From Paulinella micropora (taxonomy: Eukaryota > Cercozoa > Imbricatea > Euglyphida): a DNA stretch of 64,000 nucleotides. Positions 24,056 to 36,867 of the stretch are shown here, piece by piece; position 1 is the stretch's first letter; each line of letters opens with the position of its first letter. Location of the stretch: positions 292,909-356,908 of the forward strand of contig BJOX01000225.1 in NCBI GenBank assembly GCA_009731375.1. The letters are read 5' to 3'. The translations under genes and the position numbers were made by a program. The notes under the pieces are model-generated. The model searched no databases. It saw nothing but the letters and a program-made list of their open reading frames with translations, and was not told the origin of the DNA.

Positions 24056-24672
24056 AAAGAAAGAAAGAGAAAGAGAAGGAAAGCAAGAAAGGAAGAAAGA
24101 AATAAAGAAAGAAAGAAAGAAAGGAAGAGAGAAAAAAAGAAAGAAAAAGAGAAAGAAAGAAAGAAAGAAAGAGAAAGAGAAAGAGAAAACAAGAAAGAAA
24201 GAAAGAAAGAAAGAGAAAAAAGCAAGAAAGAAAGAAAGAAAGAAAGAGAAAGAGAAAGAAAGCAAGCAAGCAAGAAAGAAAGAAAGAAAGAAAGAAAGAA
24301 AAAAGAAAGAGAGAAAGAAAGAAAGAAAGCAAGCAAGAAAGAAAAAAAGAAAGAAGGAAAGAAGAGAAAAAAAGAGAAAGAAAGCAAGAAAGCAAGAAGA
24401 AAGAAAGAAAGAAAGCAAGAAAGCAAGAAGAAAGAAAGAAAGAAAGAAAGAGAAAGAGAAAGAAAGAAAGAAAGAAAGAGAAAGCAAGAAAGAAAGAAAG
24501 AAAGAAAGAAAGAGAAAGAGAAAGAGAAAGAAAGCAAGAAAGCAAGAAAGAAAAAAAGAAAGAAAGAAAGAAAGAGAAAGAGAAAGAAAGCAAGCAAGAA
24601 AGAAAGAAGGAAAGAAAGAAAAAAAGAAAGCAAGAAAGAAAAAAAGAAAGAAAGAGAGAAAGAAAGAAAGAA

Positions 24673-24703
<31 letters not shown>

Positions 24704-24857
24704 AAGAAATAAAGAAATAAAGAAACAAAGAACAAGAGAAAGAAAGAAAGAAAGAAAGAAAGAAGGAAAGAAAGCAAGAAAGAAAGAAAGAAAGAAAGCA
24801 AGCAAGCAAGAAAGAAAGAAAGAAAGAAAGAAAGAGAAAGAGAAAGAAAGCAAGAAA

Positions 24858-24891
<34 letters not shown>

Positions 24892-25041
24892 AAAAAAGAG
24901 AAAGAGAACGAAATTAAGAAAGAAAGAGAGAGAAAGAGAAAGAGAAAGAGAAAGAAAGAAAGAAAGAAAGAAAGAGAAAGAAAGAAAGAAAGAGAAAGCA
25001 AGAAAGAAAGAAAGAAAGAAAGAGAAAGAAAGCAAGAAAGC

Positions 25042-25088
<47 letters not shown>

Positions 25089-25550
25089 CAAGAAAGCAAG
25101 AGAGAAAGAAAGAAAGAAAGAAGAGAAAAAAAGAGAAAGAAAGCAAGAAGGCAAGAAGGCAAGTAAGAAAGAAAGAAAGAAAGAAAAAAAAAAAAGAGAG
25201 AAAGAAAGAAAGAAAGAGAAAGAGAAAGAAAGAAAGAAAGAAAGAAAGAGAAAGCAAGAAAGAAGGAGGAAGCAAGAAAGAAAGAAAGAGAAAGAGAGCA
25301 AGCAAGAAAGAAAGAAAGAAAGAAAAAAGGAGAAAGAAAGAAAGAAAGCAAGCAAGCAAGCAAGAAAGAAAGAAAGAAAGAAAGAAGGAAAGAAGAGAAA
25401 AAATGAGAAAGAAAGCAAGAAAGCAAGAAAAAAAGAAAGAAAGAAAGAAAGAAAGAGAAAGAAAGAAAGAAAGAGAAAGACAAAGAAAGAAAGAAGGAAA
25501 GAAAGAAAGAAAGAAAGAGAAAGAGAAAGAAAGCAAGAAAGCAAGAAAGC

Positions 25551-25585
<35 letters not shown>

Positions 25586-26145
25586 GAAAAGCAAGAGAAA
25601 GAGAAAGAAAGAGAAAGAAAGAAAGAAAGAGAAAGAGAAAAAAAGAAAGAAAGAAAGAAAGAGAAAGAAAGAAAGAAAGAGAAAGAGAAAGAGAAAGAAA
25701 GAAAGAAAGAAAGAAAGATAAAGAAAGAAAGAAGGAGAAAGCAAGAAAAAAAGAAAGAAAGAAAGAAAGAAAAAAAAAAAAAGAAAGAAAGAAAGAAAGA
25801 AAGAGAGAAAGAAAGAAAGAAAGCAAGCAAGAAAGAAAGAAAGAAAGAAAGAAAGAAGAGAAAAGAAGAGAAAGAAAGCAAGAAAGCAAGAAGAAAGAAA
25901 GAAAGAAAGAAATAAATAAAAAGAGAAAGAGAAAGAGAAAGAGAAAAAGAAAGAAAGAAAGAAAGAGAAAGAAAGAAAGAAGAAGAAAGAAGAAGAAAGA
26001 AAGAAAGAAAGAAAGAGAAAGAGAAAGAAAGCAAGAAAGAAAGAAAGAAAGAAAGAAAGAGAGAAAGAAAGAGAGAAAGCAAGAAAGAAAGAAAGAAAGA
26101 AAGAAGAGAAAAAAAGAGAAAGAAAGCAAGAAAGCAAGAAGAAAG

Positions 26146-26176
<31 letters not shown>

Positions 26177-26374
26177 GGAAAGAAGAAAGAGAGAGAAAGA
26201 AAGAAAGAGAGAGAGAAAGAAAAAAAGAAAGAAAGAAAGAAAGAAAGAGAAAGCAAGAAAGAAAGAGAAAGCAAGAAAGAAACAGAAAGCAAGAAAGAAA
26301 GAAAGAAACAAAGAAAGAGAAAGAGAAGGAGAAAGAGAAAGAAAGGAAGCAAGCAAGCAAGAAAGAAAGAAAAA

Positions 26375-26409
<35 letters not shown>

Positions 26410-26460
26410 CAAGAAAGAAAGAAAGAAAGAAAGCAAGAAAGCAAGTAAGTAACAAAGAAA

Positions 26461-26496
<36 letters not shown>

Positions 26497-26518
26497 AAGA
26501 AACAGAAAGAAAGCAAGC

Positions 26519-26549
<31 letters not shown>

Positions 26550-26872
26550 CAAGAAAGAAAAAGAGAAAGAAAGAGAGAAAGAAAGAAAGAAAGAGAGAAA
26601 GAGAAAGAAAGAAAGAAAGAAAGAAAGAGAAAGAAAGAAAGAGAGAGAAAGAGAAAAAAAGAAAGAAAGAGAAAGAGAAAGAAAGAAAGAAAGAAAGAAG
26701 GAGAAAGCAAGCAAGCAAGAAAAAAGAAAGAGAAAGAGAAAGAAAGCAAGAAAGAAAAAAAGAAAGAAAGAAAGAAAGAAAAAAAGAAAGAGAGAAAGAA
26801 AGAAAGAAAGAGAAAGAGAAAGAAAGAAAGAAAGAAAGAAAAAAAGAAAGAAAGAAAAAAAGAAAGAGAAAG

Positions 26873-26909
<37 letters not shown>

Positions 26910-26925
26910 AGGAGAGAGAGAGAAG

Positions 26926-26957
<32 letters not shown>

Positions 26958-27103
26958 TAAAAAGAAGGAAAGAAAGAAAGAAAGAAAGAAAGAAGGAAGG
27001 AAAGAAAGAAAGAAAGAAAGAAAGCAAGAAAGAAAGAAAGCAAGAAAGAAAGAAAGAAAGAGAGAAAGAAAGAAAGAAAGAGAGAGAGAAAGAGAAAGAG
27101 AAA

Positions 27104-27139
<36 letters not shown>

Positions 27140-27734
27140 GAGAAAGAGAAAGAAAGAAAGAGAAAGAGAAAGAAAGCAAGAAAGGAAGAAAGAAAAAAAG
27201 AAAGAAAGAGAGAAAGAAAGAAAGAAAGAAAGAGAGAAAGAAAGAAAGAAAGAGAGAGAAAGAAAGAAAGAAAGAAGGAGAAAGCAAGAAAGAAAGAAAG
27301 AAAAAAAGAAAGAAAGAAAGAAAGAAAGAGGAGAGAAAAAAAGAGAAAGAAAGCAAGAAAGCAAGAAGAAAGAAAGAAAGAAAGAAAGAGAGAAAGAAAG
27401 AAAGAGAAAAAGAAAGAAAGAAAGAAAGAAAAAAAAAGAAAGAGAAAACAAGAAAGAAGGAGAAAGCAAGAAAGAAAGAAAGAAAGAGAAAGAGAAAGAA
27501 AGCAAGCAAGCAAGAAAGAAAGAAAGAAAGAAAGAAAGAGAGAAAGAAAGAAAGGAAGCAAGCAACCAAGCAAGCAAGAAAGAAAGAAAGAAAGAAACAG
27601 AAAAAAAGAGAAAGAAAGCAAGAAAGCAAGAAGAAAGAAAGAAAGAAAGAAAGAAAGAAGGAAAGAGAAAGAGAAAGAGAAAGAGAAAAAAAGAAAGAAA
27701 GAAAAAAAGAAAGAGAAAGCAAGAAAGAGAAAGC

Positions 27735-27765
<31 letters not shown>

Positions 27766-27971
27766 CAAGAAAGAAAGAAAGCAAGAGAAAGCAAGAAAGA
27801 AGGAGAAAGCAAGAAAGAAAGAAAGAAAGAGAAAGAAAGCAAGCAAGAAAGAAAGAAAAAAAGAAAGAAAGGAAAAAGAAAGAGAGAAAGAAAGAAGAAA
27901 GCAAGCAAGCAAGCAAGAAAGAAAGAAAGAAAGAAAGAAGAGAAAAAATGAGAAAGAAAGCAAGAAAGCAA

Positions 27972-28002
<31 letters not shown>

Positions 28003-28068
28003 AAGAAAGAGAAAGAGAAAGAGAAAGAAAGAAAGAAAGAAAGAGAAAGCAAGAAAGAAAGAGAAAGC

Positions 28069-28104
<36 letters not shown>

Positions 28105-28234
28105 AGAGAAAAAATGAGAAAGAAAGCAAGAAAGCAAGAAGAAAGAAAGAAAGAAAGAAAGAAAAAGAAAGAGAAAGAGAAAGAAAAAGAAAGAAAGAAA
28201 GAAAGAAAGAGAAAGCAAGAAAGAAAGAGAAAGC

Positions 28235-28266
<32 letters not shown>

Positions 28267-28407
28267 GAAAGAGAAAGAAAGCAAGAAAGAAAGAAAGCAA
28301 GAAAGAAAGAAAGAAAGAAAGAGAAAGAAAGAAAGAAAGAGAAAGAGAAAGAAAGCAAGCAAGAAGAAAGAAGGAAAGAAAGAAAGAGAAAGAGAAAGAA
28401 AGCAAGC

Positions 28408-28439
<32 letters not shown>

Positions 28440-28599
28440 GAAAGAGAAAGAAGCAAGAAAGAAAGAAAGAGAGAAAGAAAGAAAGAGAAAGGGAAAGAAA
28501 GAAAGAAAGAAAGAGAGAGAAAGAGAAAGAGAAAGAAAGAAAGAAAGAAAGAGAAAGAAAGAAAGAAGGAGAAAGCAAGAAAGAAAGAAAGAAAAAAAA

Positions 28600-28635
<36 letters not shown>

Positions 28636-28647
28636 AAGAAAGCAAGC

Positions 28648-28678
<31 letters not shown>

Positions 28679-28978
28679 CAAGAAAGAAGAGAAAAAAAAG
28701 AGAAAGAAAGCAAGAAAGCAAGAAGAAAGAAAGAAAGAAAGAAAGAGAAAGAGAAAAGAAGAAAGAGAGAGAAAGAAAGAAGGAAAGAAAGCAAGAAAGA
28801 AAGAAAGCAAGAAAGAAAGAAAGAAAGCAAGAAAGAAAGAAAGAAAGAAAGAGAAAGAAAGCAAGAAAGAAAGAAAGAAAGAAAGAAAGAAAAAAAGAGA
28901 AAAAGAAAGAGAAAGAGAAAGAAAGAAAGAAAGAAAGAGAAAGAGAAAGAAAGAGAAAGCAAGAAAGAAAGAGAAAGC

Positions 28979-29014
<36 letters not shown>

Positions 29015-29374
29015 GAAAGAGAAAGAGAAAGAGAAAGAAACCAAGCAAGCAAGCAAGCAAGCAAGAAAGAAAGAAAGAAAGAAAGCAAGAAGAAAGAAAG
29101 AAAGAAAGAAAGAGAAAGAGAAAGAGAAAGAGAAAAGAAGAAAGAGAGAGAAAGAAAGAAGGAAAGAAAGCAAGAAAGAAAGAAAGCAAGAAAGAAAGAA
29201 AGCAAGAAAGAAAGAAAGAAAGCAAGAAAGAAAGAAAGAAAGAAAGAGAAAGAAAGCAAGAAGGAAAGCAAGAAAGAAAGAAAGAAAGAAAGAAAAAAAG
29301 AGAAAGAGAAAGAGAAAGAAAGAAAGAAAGAAAGAGAAAGAGAAAGAAAGAGAAAGAAGAAAGAAAGAGAAAGC

Positions 29375-29406
<32 letters not shown>

Positions 29407-29736
29407 GAAAGAGGAGAAAGAGAAAGAAACCAAGCAAGCAAGCAAGCAAGAAAGCAAGAAAGAAAGAAAGCAAGAAAGAAAGAAAGAAAGAAAGCAAGAA
29501 AGAAAGAAAGCAAGAAAGAAAGAAAGCAAGAAAGAAAGAAAGCAAGAAAGAAAGAGAAAGAGAAAGAAAGCAAGAAAGAAAGAAAGAAAAAAAGAAAGAG
29601 AGAAAGGAAGAAAGAAAGAAAGAAAGAAAGAGAGAAAGAAAGAGAGAAAGACAGAGAGAAAGAAAGAGAGAAAGAGAGAGAGAAAGAAAGAAAGAAAGAA
29701 AGAAAGAGAAAGAGAAAGAAAGCCAGCAAGCAAGCT

Positions 29737-29767
<31 letters not shown>

Positions 29768-30583
29768 GAAAGACAAAGAAGCAAGAAAGAAAGAAAGAGA
29801 GAAAGAAAGAAAGAAAGAGAAAGAGAAAGAAAGAAAGAAAGAAAGAGAGAGAAAGAGAAAGAGAAAGAGAAAGAAAGAAAAAAAAAAAAGAAAGAGCAAG
29901 AAAGAAAGAAGGAGAAAGCAAGAAAGAAGGAGAAAGCAAGAAAAAAAGAAAGAAAGAAAGAAAGAAAGAAAGAGAGAAAGAGAGAAAGAAAGCAAGCAAG
30001 AAAGAAAGAAAGAAAGAGAGAAAGAAAGCAAGAAAGCAAGAAGAAAGAAAGAAAGAAAGAAAGAGAAAGAGAAAGAGAAAGAGAAAAGAAGAAAGAGAGA
30101 GAGAAAGAAAGAAGGAAAGAAAGCAAGAAAGAAAGAAAGCAAGAAAAAAAGCAAGAAAGCAAGCAAGCAAGAAAGAAAGAAAGAAAGAAAGAAAGGAAAA
30201 AGAAAGAGAGAAAGAAAGAAGAAAGCAAAAAAGCAAGCAACAAAGAAAGAAAGAAAGAAAGAAAGAAAGAAGAGAAAAAATGAGAAAGAAAGCAAGAAAG
30301 CAAGAAGAAAGAAGGAAAGAAAGAAAGAAAAAGAAAGAGAAAGAGAAAGAAAAAGAAAGAAAGAGAAAGCAAGAAAGAAAGAGAAAGCAAGAAAGAAAGA
30401 GAAAGCAAGAAAGAAAGAAAGAAAGAAAGAAAGCAAGAAAGAAAGAGAAAGAGAAAGAAAGCAAGAAAGAAAGAAAGAAAGAAAGAAAGAAAAAGAAAGC
30501 AAGCAAGAAAGAAAGAAGGAAAGAAAGAAAGAGAAAGAGAAAGAAAGCAAGAAAGAAAGAAGAAAGAAAGAGAGAAAGAAAGA

Positions 30584-30614
<31 letters not shown>

Positions 30615-30639
30615 AAGAAAGAAAGAAATAGAAAGAGAA

Positions 30640-30906
30640 AGAAAGCCAGCAAGCAAGCAAGCAAGAAAGAAAGAAAGAAAGAAAGAAAGAGAAAGAGAAA
30701 GAAGCAAGAAAGAAAGAAAGAGAGAAAGAAAGAAAGAAAGAGAAAGAGAAAAAAAGAAAGAAAGAAAGAGAGAGAAAGAGAAAGAGAAAGAAAGAAAGAA
30801 AGAAAGAAAGAGAAAGAAAGAGAAAGAAGGAGAAAGCAAGAGAGAAAGCAAGAAAAAAAAGAAAGAAAGAAAGAAAGAAAGAGAGAAAGAACGAAAGAAA
30901 GCAAGC

Positions 30907-30937
<31 letters not shown>

Positions 30938-31041
30938 CAAGAAAGAAGAGAAAAAAAAGAGAAAGAAAGCAAGAAAGCAAGAAGAAAAAAAGAAAGAAAG
31001 AAAGAAAGAAAGAGAGAAAGAAAGAAAGAAAGCAAGCAAGC

Positions 31042-31076
<35 letters not shown>

Positions 31077-31470
31077 GAAAAAGAAAGAGAGAAAGAAAGA
31101 AGAAAGCAAGCAAGCAAGCAACAAAGAAAGAAAGAAAGAAAGAAAGAAAGAAGAGAAAAAATGAGAAAGAAAGCAAGAAAGCAATAAGAAAGACGGAAAG
31201 AAAGAAAGAAAAAGAAAGAGAAAGAGAAAGAGAAAGAAAAAGAAAGAAAGAGAAAGCAAGAAAGAAAGAGAAAGCAAGAAAGAAAGAGAAAGCAAGAAAG
31301 AAAGAAAGAAAGAAAGAAAGCAAGAAAGAAAGAAAGCAAGAAAGAAAGCAAGAAAGAAAGAAAGAAAGAAAGAAAGAAAAAGAAAGCAAGCAAGAAAGAA
31401 AGAAGGAAAGAAAGAAAGAGAAAGAGAAAGAAAGCAAGAAAGAAAGAAGAAAGAAAGAGAGAAAGAAAGA

Positions 31471-31501
<31 letters not shown>

Positions 31502-31789
31502 AAGAAAGAAAGAAATAGAAAGAGAAAGAAAGCCAGCAAGCAAGCAAGAAAGAAAGAAAGAAAGAAAGAGAAAGAGAAAGAAGCAAGAAAGAAAGAAAGA
31601 GAGAAAGAAAGAAAGAAAGAAAGAGAAAGAGAAAAAAAGAAAGAAAGAAAGAGAGAGAAAGAGAAAGAGAAAGAAAGAAAGAAAGAAAGAAAGAGAAAGA
31701 AAGAGAAAGAAGGAGAAAGCAAGAGAGAAAGCAAGAAAAAAAAGAAAGAAAGAAAGAAAGAAAGAGAGAAAGAACGAAAGAAAGCAAGC

Positions 31790-31820
<31 letters not shown>

Positions 31821-31924
31821 CAAGAAAGAAGAGAAAAAAAAGAGAAAGAAAGCAAGAAAGCAAGAAGAAAAAAAGAAAGAAAGAAAGAAAGAAAGAGAGA
31901 AAGAAAGAAAGAAAGCAAGCAAGC

Positions 31925-31959
<35 letters not shown>

Positions 31960-32353
31960 GAAAAAGAAAGAGAGAAAGAAAGAAGAAAGCAAGCAAGCAA
32001 GCAACAAAGAAAGAAAGAAAGAAAGAAAGAAAGAAGAGAAAAAATGAGAAAGAAAGCAAGAAAGCAATAAGAAAGACGGAAAGAAAGAAAGAAAAAGAAA
32101 GAGAAAGAGAAAGAGAAAGAAAAAGAAAGAAAGAGAAAGCAAGAAAGAAAGAGAAAGCAAGAAAGAAAGAGAAAGCAAGAAAGAAAGAAAGAAAGAAAGA
32201 AAGCAAGAAAGAAAGAAAGCAAGAAAGAAAGCAAGAAAGAAAGAAAGAAAGAAAGAAAGAAAAAGAAAGCAAGCAAGAAAGAAAGAAGGAAAGAAAGAAA
32301 GAGAAAGAGAAAGAAAGCAAGAAAGAAAGAAGAAAGAAAGAGAGAAAGAAAGA

Positions 32354-32384
<31 letters not shown>

Positions 32385-32420
32385 AAGAAAGAAAGAAATA
32401 GAAAGAGAAAGAAAGCCAGC
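30640..32420 (+). repeat. ~0.88 kb higher-order repeat, array 3
   Basis: GCCAGCAAGCAAGCAAG recurs at about 30645, 31532 and 32414. ATGAGAAAGAAAGC followed by AAGCAATAAGAAAGACGG occurs at about 31161 and 32044, and intervening features (GAACGAAAG, GAAAAAGAAAGAGAGAAAG) keep the same order. This is a complex unit of about 880-890 bp in at least two near-identical copies, with related versions up- and downstream. Confidence 0.85.
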
Positions 32421-32672
32421 AAGCAAGCAAGAAAGAAAGAAAGAAAGAAAGAGAAAGAGAAAGAAGCAAGAAAGAAAGAAAGAGAGAAAGAAAGAAAGAA
32501 AGAAAGAGAAAGAGAAAAAAAGAAAGAAAGAAAGAGAGAGAAAGAGAAAGAGAAAGAAAGAAAGAAAGAAAGAAAGAGAAAGAAAGAGAAAGAAGGAGAA
32601 AGCAAGAAAGAAAGAAAGAAAAAAAAGAAAGAAAGAAAGAAAGAAAGAGAGAAAGAACGAAAGAAAGCAAGC

Positions 32673-32707
<35 letters not shown>

Positions 32708-32831
32708 CAAGAAAGAAGAGAAAAAAAAGAGAAAGAAAGCAAGAAAGCAAGAAGAAAGAAAGAAAGAAAGAAAGAAAGAGAAAGAGAAAGAGAAAAGAAG
32801 AAAGAGAGAGAAAGAAAGAAGGAAAGAAAGC

Positions 32832-32863
<32 letters not shown>

Positions 32864-32989
32864 GAAAGAAAGCAAGAAAGAAAGAAAGAAAGAAAGAAAG
32901 AAAAAAAGAGAAAGAGAAAGAGAAAAAAAGAAAGCAATAAAGAAAGAGTAAGAGAAAGAAAGAGAAAGCAAGAAAGAAAGAGAAAGCAA

Positions 32990-33059
32990 GCAAGCAAGAA
33001 AGAAAGAAAGAGAAAGAGAAGGAGAAAGAGAAAGAAACCAAGCAAGCAAGCAAGCAAGC

Positions 33060-33098
<39 letters not shown>

Positions 33099-33209
33099 CA
33101 AGAAAGAAAGAAAGCAAGAAAGAAAGAGAAAGCAAGAAAGAAAGAAAGAAAGAAAGAAAGAGAAAGAGAAGGAGAAAGAGAAAGAAACCAAGCAAGCAAG
33201 CAAGCAAGC

Positions 33210-33240
<31 letters not shown>
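32990..33240 (+). repeat. GAAACCAAGCAAGC block in tandem duplicate
   Basis: The string GAGAAGGAGAAAGAGAAAG followed by AAACCAAGCAAGCAAG appears at about 33017-33060 and 33165-33210, about 150 bp apart. Related single copies sit near 14722, 15112, 20390, 20783, 29037 and 29425. Confidence 0.75.
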
Positions 33241-33263
33241 CAAGAAAGAAAGAAAGCAAGAAA

Positions 33264-33299
<36 letters not shown>

Positions 33300-33372
33300 G
33301 AGAAAGACAAAGAAAGCAAGCAAGAAAGAAAGAAAGAAAGAAAGCAAGAAAGGAAGAAAGAAAGAAAGAAAG

Positions 33373-33544
33373 CTTTCTTTCTTTCTTCTTCCTCTTTCTT
33401 TCTCTTTCTCTTTCTCTTTCTTTCTTTCTTTCTTTCTCTCTCTCTCTTTCTCTCTTTCTTTCTTTCTTTCTTTCTTTCTTCCTTTCTTTCTTTCTTTCTT
33501 TCTTTCTTGCTTTCTTGCTTTCTTTCTCTTTCTTTCTTTCTTTG

Positions 33545-33576
<32 letters not shown>

Positions 33577-33700
33577 TTGCTTGCTTGCTTTCTTTCTTTT
33601 TCTCCTTCTCTTTCTCTCTCTTTCTTTCTTTCTTTCTTTCTTGTTTTCTCTTTCTTTCTTGCTTTCTCTTTCTTTCTTGCTTTCTCTTTCTTTCTTGCTT

Positions 33701-33760
<60 letters not shown>

Positions 33761-34283
33761 GCTTTCTTTCTCTTTCTTTCTTTCTTTCTTTCTTTCTTGC
33801 TTTCTTTCTTTCTTTTTTGCTTTCTTTCTTTGTTGCTTTCTTTCCTTCTTTATTTCTCTCTCTTTCTTCTTTTCTCTTTCTCTTTCTCTTTCTGTTTCTG
33901 TTTCTCTTTCTTTCTTTCTTTCTTTCTTTCTTCTTGCTTTCTTGCTTTCTTTCTCTCTTTCTTTCTTTCTTTCTTTTTTGCTTGCTTTCTTTCTCTCTTT
34001 CTCTCTTTCTTTCATTCTTTCTTTCTTTTTTTTCTTGCTTTCTTTCTTTCTTGCTTTCTCCTTCTTTCTTTCTTTCTTTTTCTTTCTTTTTTTCTTTCTT
34101 TCTCTTTCTCTTTCTCTTTCTTTCTTTCTTTCTTTCTCTTTCTCTTTCTTTCTTTCTTTCTTGCTTCTTTCTTGCTTCTTTCTCTTTCTTTCTTTCTTTC
34201 TTTCTTTTTTTCTAGCTTGCTTGCTGGCTTTCTTTCTCTTTCTCTTTCTTTCTTTCTTTCTTTCTTTCTCTCTCTCTTTCTCT
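33373..34283 (-). repeat. Inverted CTTT block with palindromic junctions
   Basis: At 33372/33373 the array flips from GAAA to CTTT through a perfect palindrome centred on AAGCTT with arms of about 15 bp. At 34283 it flips back through CTTTCTC-T-GAGAAAG, with arms of about 10 bp around one base. The inside is pyrimidine-rich and contains the reverse complement of the GCCAGCAAGCAAGC landmark (about 34213-34235), showing that it is the same array family in the opposite orientation. An open frame from 33507 to 36833 crosses the right junction and changes from a Phe/Leu/Ser peptide to a Lys/Glu/Arg peptide, so it is not a gene. Confidence 0.92.
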
Positions 34284-35428
34284 GAGAAAGAGAAAGAAAG
34301 AGGAAGAAGAAAGAAAGAAAGAAAGAAAGAGAAAGAGAAAGAAAGCAAGCAAGAAAGAAAAAAAGAAAGAAAGCAAGAAAGAAAGAAAGAAAGAGAGAAA
34401 GAAAGAAAGAAAGAAATCAAGAAAGAAAGAAAGAAAGAAAGAAAAAAGGAAAGAAAGAAAGAAAGAAAGAAAGAAGAGAAAAAAAGAAAACGAAAGCAAG
34501 AAAACAAGAAGAAAGAAAGAAAGAAAGAAAGAGAAAGAGAAAGAGAAAGAAAGAGAGAAAGAAAGAAAGAAAGAAAGAGAAAGCAAGAAAGAAGGAGAAA
34601 GCAAGAAAGCAAGAAAAGAAAGAGAAAGAGAAAGAAAGCAAGCAATAAAGAAAAAAAGAAAGAAAGAAAGAAAGAAAGAGTGAAAGAAAGAAAGAAAGCA
34701 AGCAATAAAGAAAGAAAGAAAGAAAGAAAGAAAAAAAGAAAAAAAAGCAAGAAAGCAAGAAGAAAGAAAGAAAGAAAGCAAGAAAGCAAGAAAGAGAAAG
34801 AGAAAGAAGGAAAGAAAGAAAGAAAGAAAGAAAGAAAAAGAATGAGAAAGAAAGAAAGAAAGAAAGAGAAAGAAAAAGAAGAAGAAAGCAAGAAAGAAAG
34901 AAAGAAAGAAAGAGAAAGAGAAAGGAAGCAAGAAAGAAAAAAAGAAAGAAAGAAAGAAAGAAAGAAAGCAAGAAAGAAAGAAAGAGAAAACAAGAAAGAA
35001 AGAAAGAAAGAAAGAAGAGAAAAAAAGAGAAAGAAAGCAAGAAAGCAAGAAGAAAGAAAGAAAGAAAGAAAGAGAAAGAGAAAGAGAAAGAGAAAAGAAG
35101 AAAGAGAGAGAAAGAAAGAAGGAAAAAAAGAAAGAAAGAAGGAAAGCAAGAAAGAAAGAAAGAAAGGAAGAAAGAAGAGCAAAAAAGAGAAAGAAAGCAA
35201 GAAAGCAAGAAAGAAAGAAAGAAAGAAAGAGAAAGAGAAAGAGAAAGAAAGAAAGAAAGAAAGAAAGAGAAAGCAAGAAAGAAAGAGAAAGCAAGAAAGA
35301 AAGAGAAAGCAAGAAAGAAAGAAAGAAAGAGAAAGAAAGAAAGAGAAAGAAAGCAAGCAAGCAAGAAAGAAAGAAAAAAAGAAAGAGAAAGCAAGAAAGA
35401 AAGAGAAAGCAAGAAAGAAAGAGAAAGC

Positions 35429-35460
<32 letters not shown>

Positions 35461-36040
35461 GAAAGAAAGCAAGCAAGCAAGAAAGAAAGAAAAAAAGAAA
35501 GAAAGAAAGAAAGAAAGTAAGTAAGAAAGAAAAAAAGCAAGCAAGCAAGCAAGAAAAAAAGAAAGAAAGAAAGAAAGAAAGAAAACGAAAGCAAGAAAGC
35601 GAGAAGAAAGAAAGAAAGAAAGAAAGAGAAAGAGAACGAGAAAGAAAGAAAGAAAGAAAGAGAAAGCAAGAAAGAAGGAGAAAACAAGAAAGAAAGAAAG
35701 AAAGAAAGAGAAAGAGAAAGAAAGCAAGCAAGAAAGAAAAAAAGAAAGAAAGAAAGAAAGAAGAGAAAAAAAAAGAGAAAGAAAGCAAGAAAGCAAGAAG
35801 AAAGAAAGAAAGAAAGAAAGAAAGAGAAAGAGAAAACAAGAAAGAGAGAGAAAGAAAGAAGGAAAAAGAGAAAGAAAGAAGGAAAGCAAGAAAGAAAGAA
35901 AGAAAGAAAGGAAGAAATAAGAGCAAAAAAGAGAAAGAAAGCAAGAAAGCAAGAAAAAAAGAAAGAAAGAAAGAAAGAAAGAAAGAGAAAGAGAAAGAGA
36001 AAGAAAGAAAGAAAGAGAAAGCAAGAAAGAAAGAGAAAGC

Positions 36041-36076
<36 letters not shown>

Positions 36077-36209
36077 GAAAGAGAAAGAGAAAGAAAGAGA
36101 GAAAGAAAGAAAGAGAAAGCAAGAAAGAAGGAGAAAGCAAGAAAGAAAGAAAGAAAGAAAGAAAGAGAAAGAGAAAGAAAGCAAGCAAGAAAGAAAGAAA
36201 GAAAGAAAG

Positions 36210-36242
<33 letters not shown>

Positions 36243-36378
36243 AAGAGAACGAGAAAGAAAGAAAGAAAGAAAGAGAAAGCAAGAAACAAGAAGAAAACAA
36301 GAAAGAAGGAAAGAAAGAGAAAGAGAAAGAAAGCAAGCAAGAAAGAAAAAAAGAAAGAAAGAAAGAAAGACAGAAAGC

Positions 36379-36410
<32 letters not shown>

Positions 36411-36443
36411 AGAGAGAAAAAGAGAAAGAAAGCAAGAAAGCAA

Positions 36444-36480
<37 letters not shown>

Positions 36481-36584
36481 GAAAGAGAAAGAGAAAGAAA
36501 GAAAGAGAAAGAAAGAAAGAAGGAAAGAAAGAGAAAGCAAGAAAGAAAGAGAAAGCAAGAAAGAAAGAAAGAAAGAAAGAAAGC

Positions 36585-36615
<31 letters not shown>

Positions 36616-36632
36616 CAAGAAAGAAAGAAAGC

Positions 36633-36664
<32 letters not shown>

Positions 36665-36835
36665 GAAAGAGAAAGAAAGCAAGCAAGAAAGAAAGAAGGA
36701 AAGAAAGAAAGAGAAAGAGAAAGAAAGCAAGAAAGAAAAAAGAAAGAAAGAGAGAAAGAAAGAAGGAAAGAGAGAAAGAGAAAGAGAAAGAAAGAAAGAA
36801 AGAAAGAAAAAGAGAAAGAAAGCCAGCAAGTAAGC

Positions 36836-36867
<32 letters not shown>

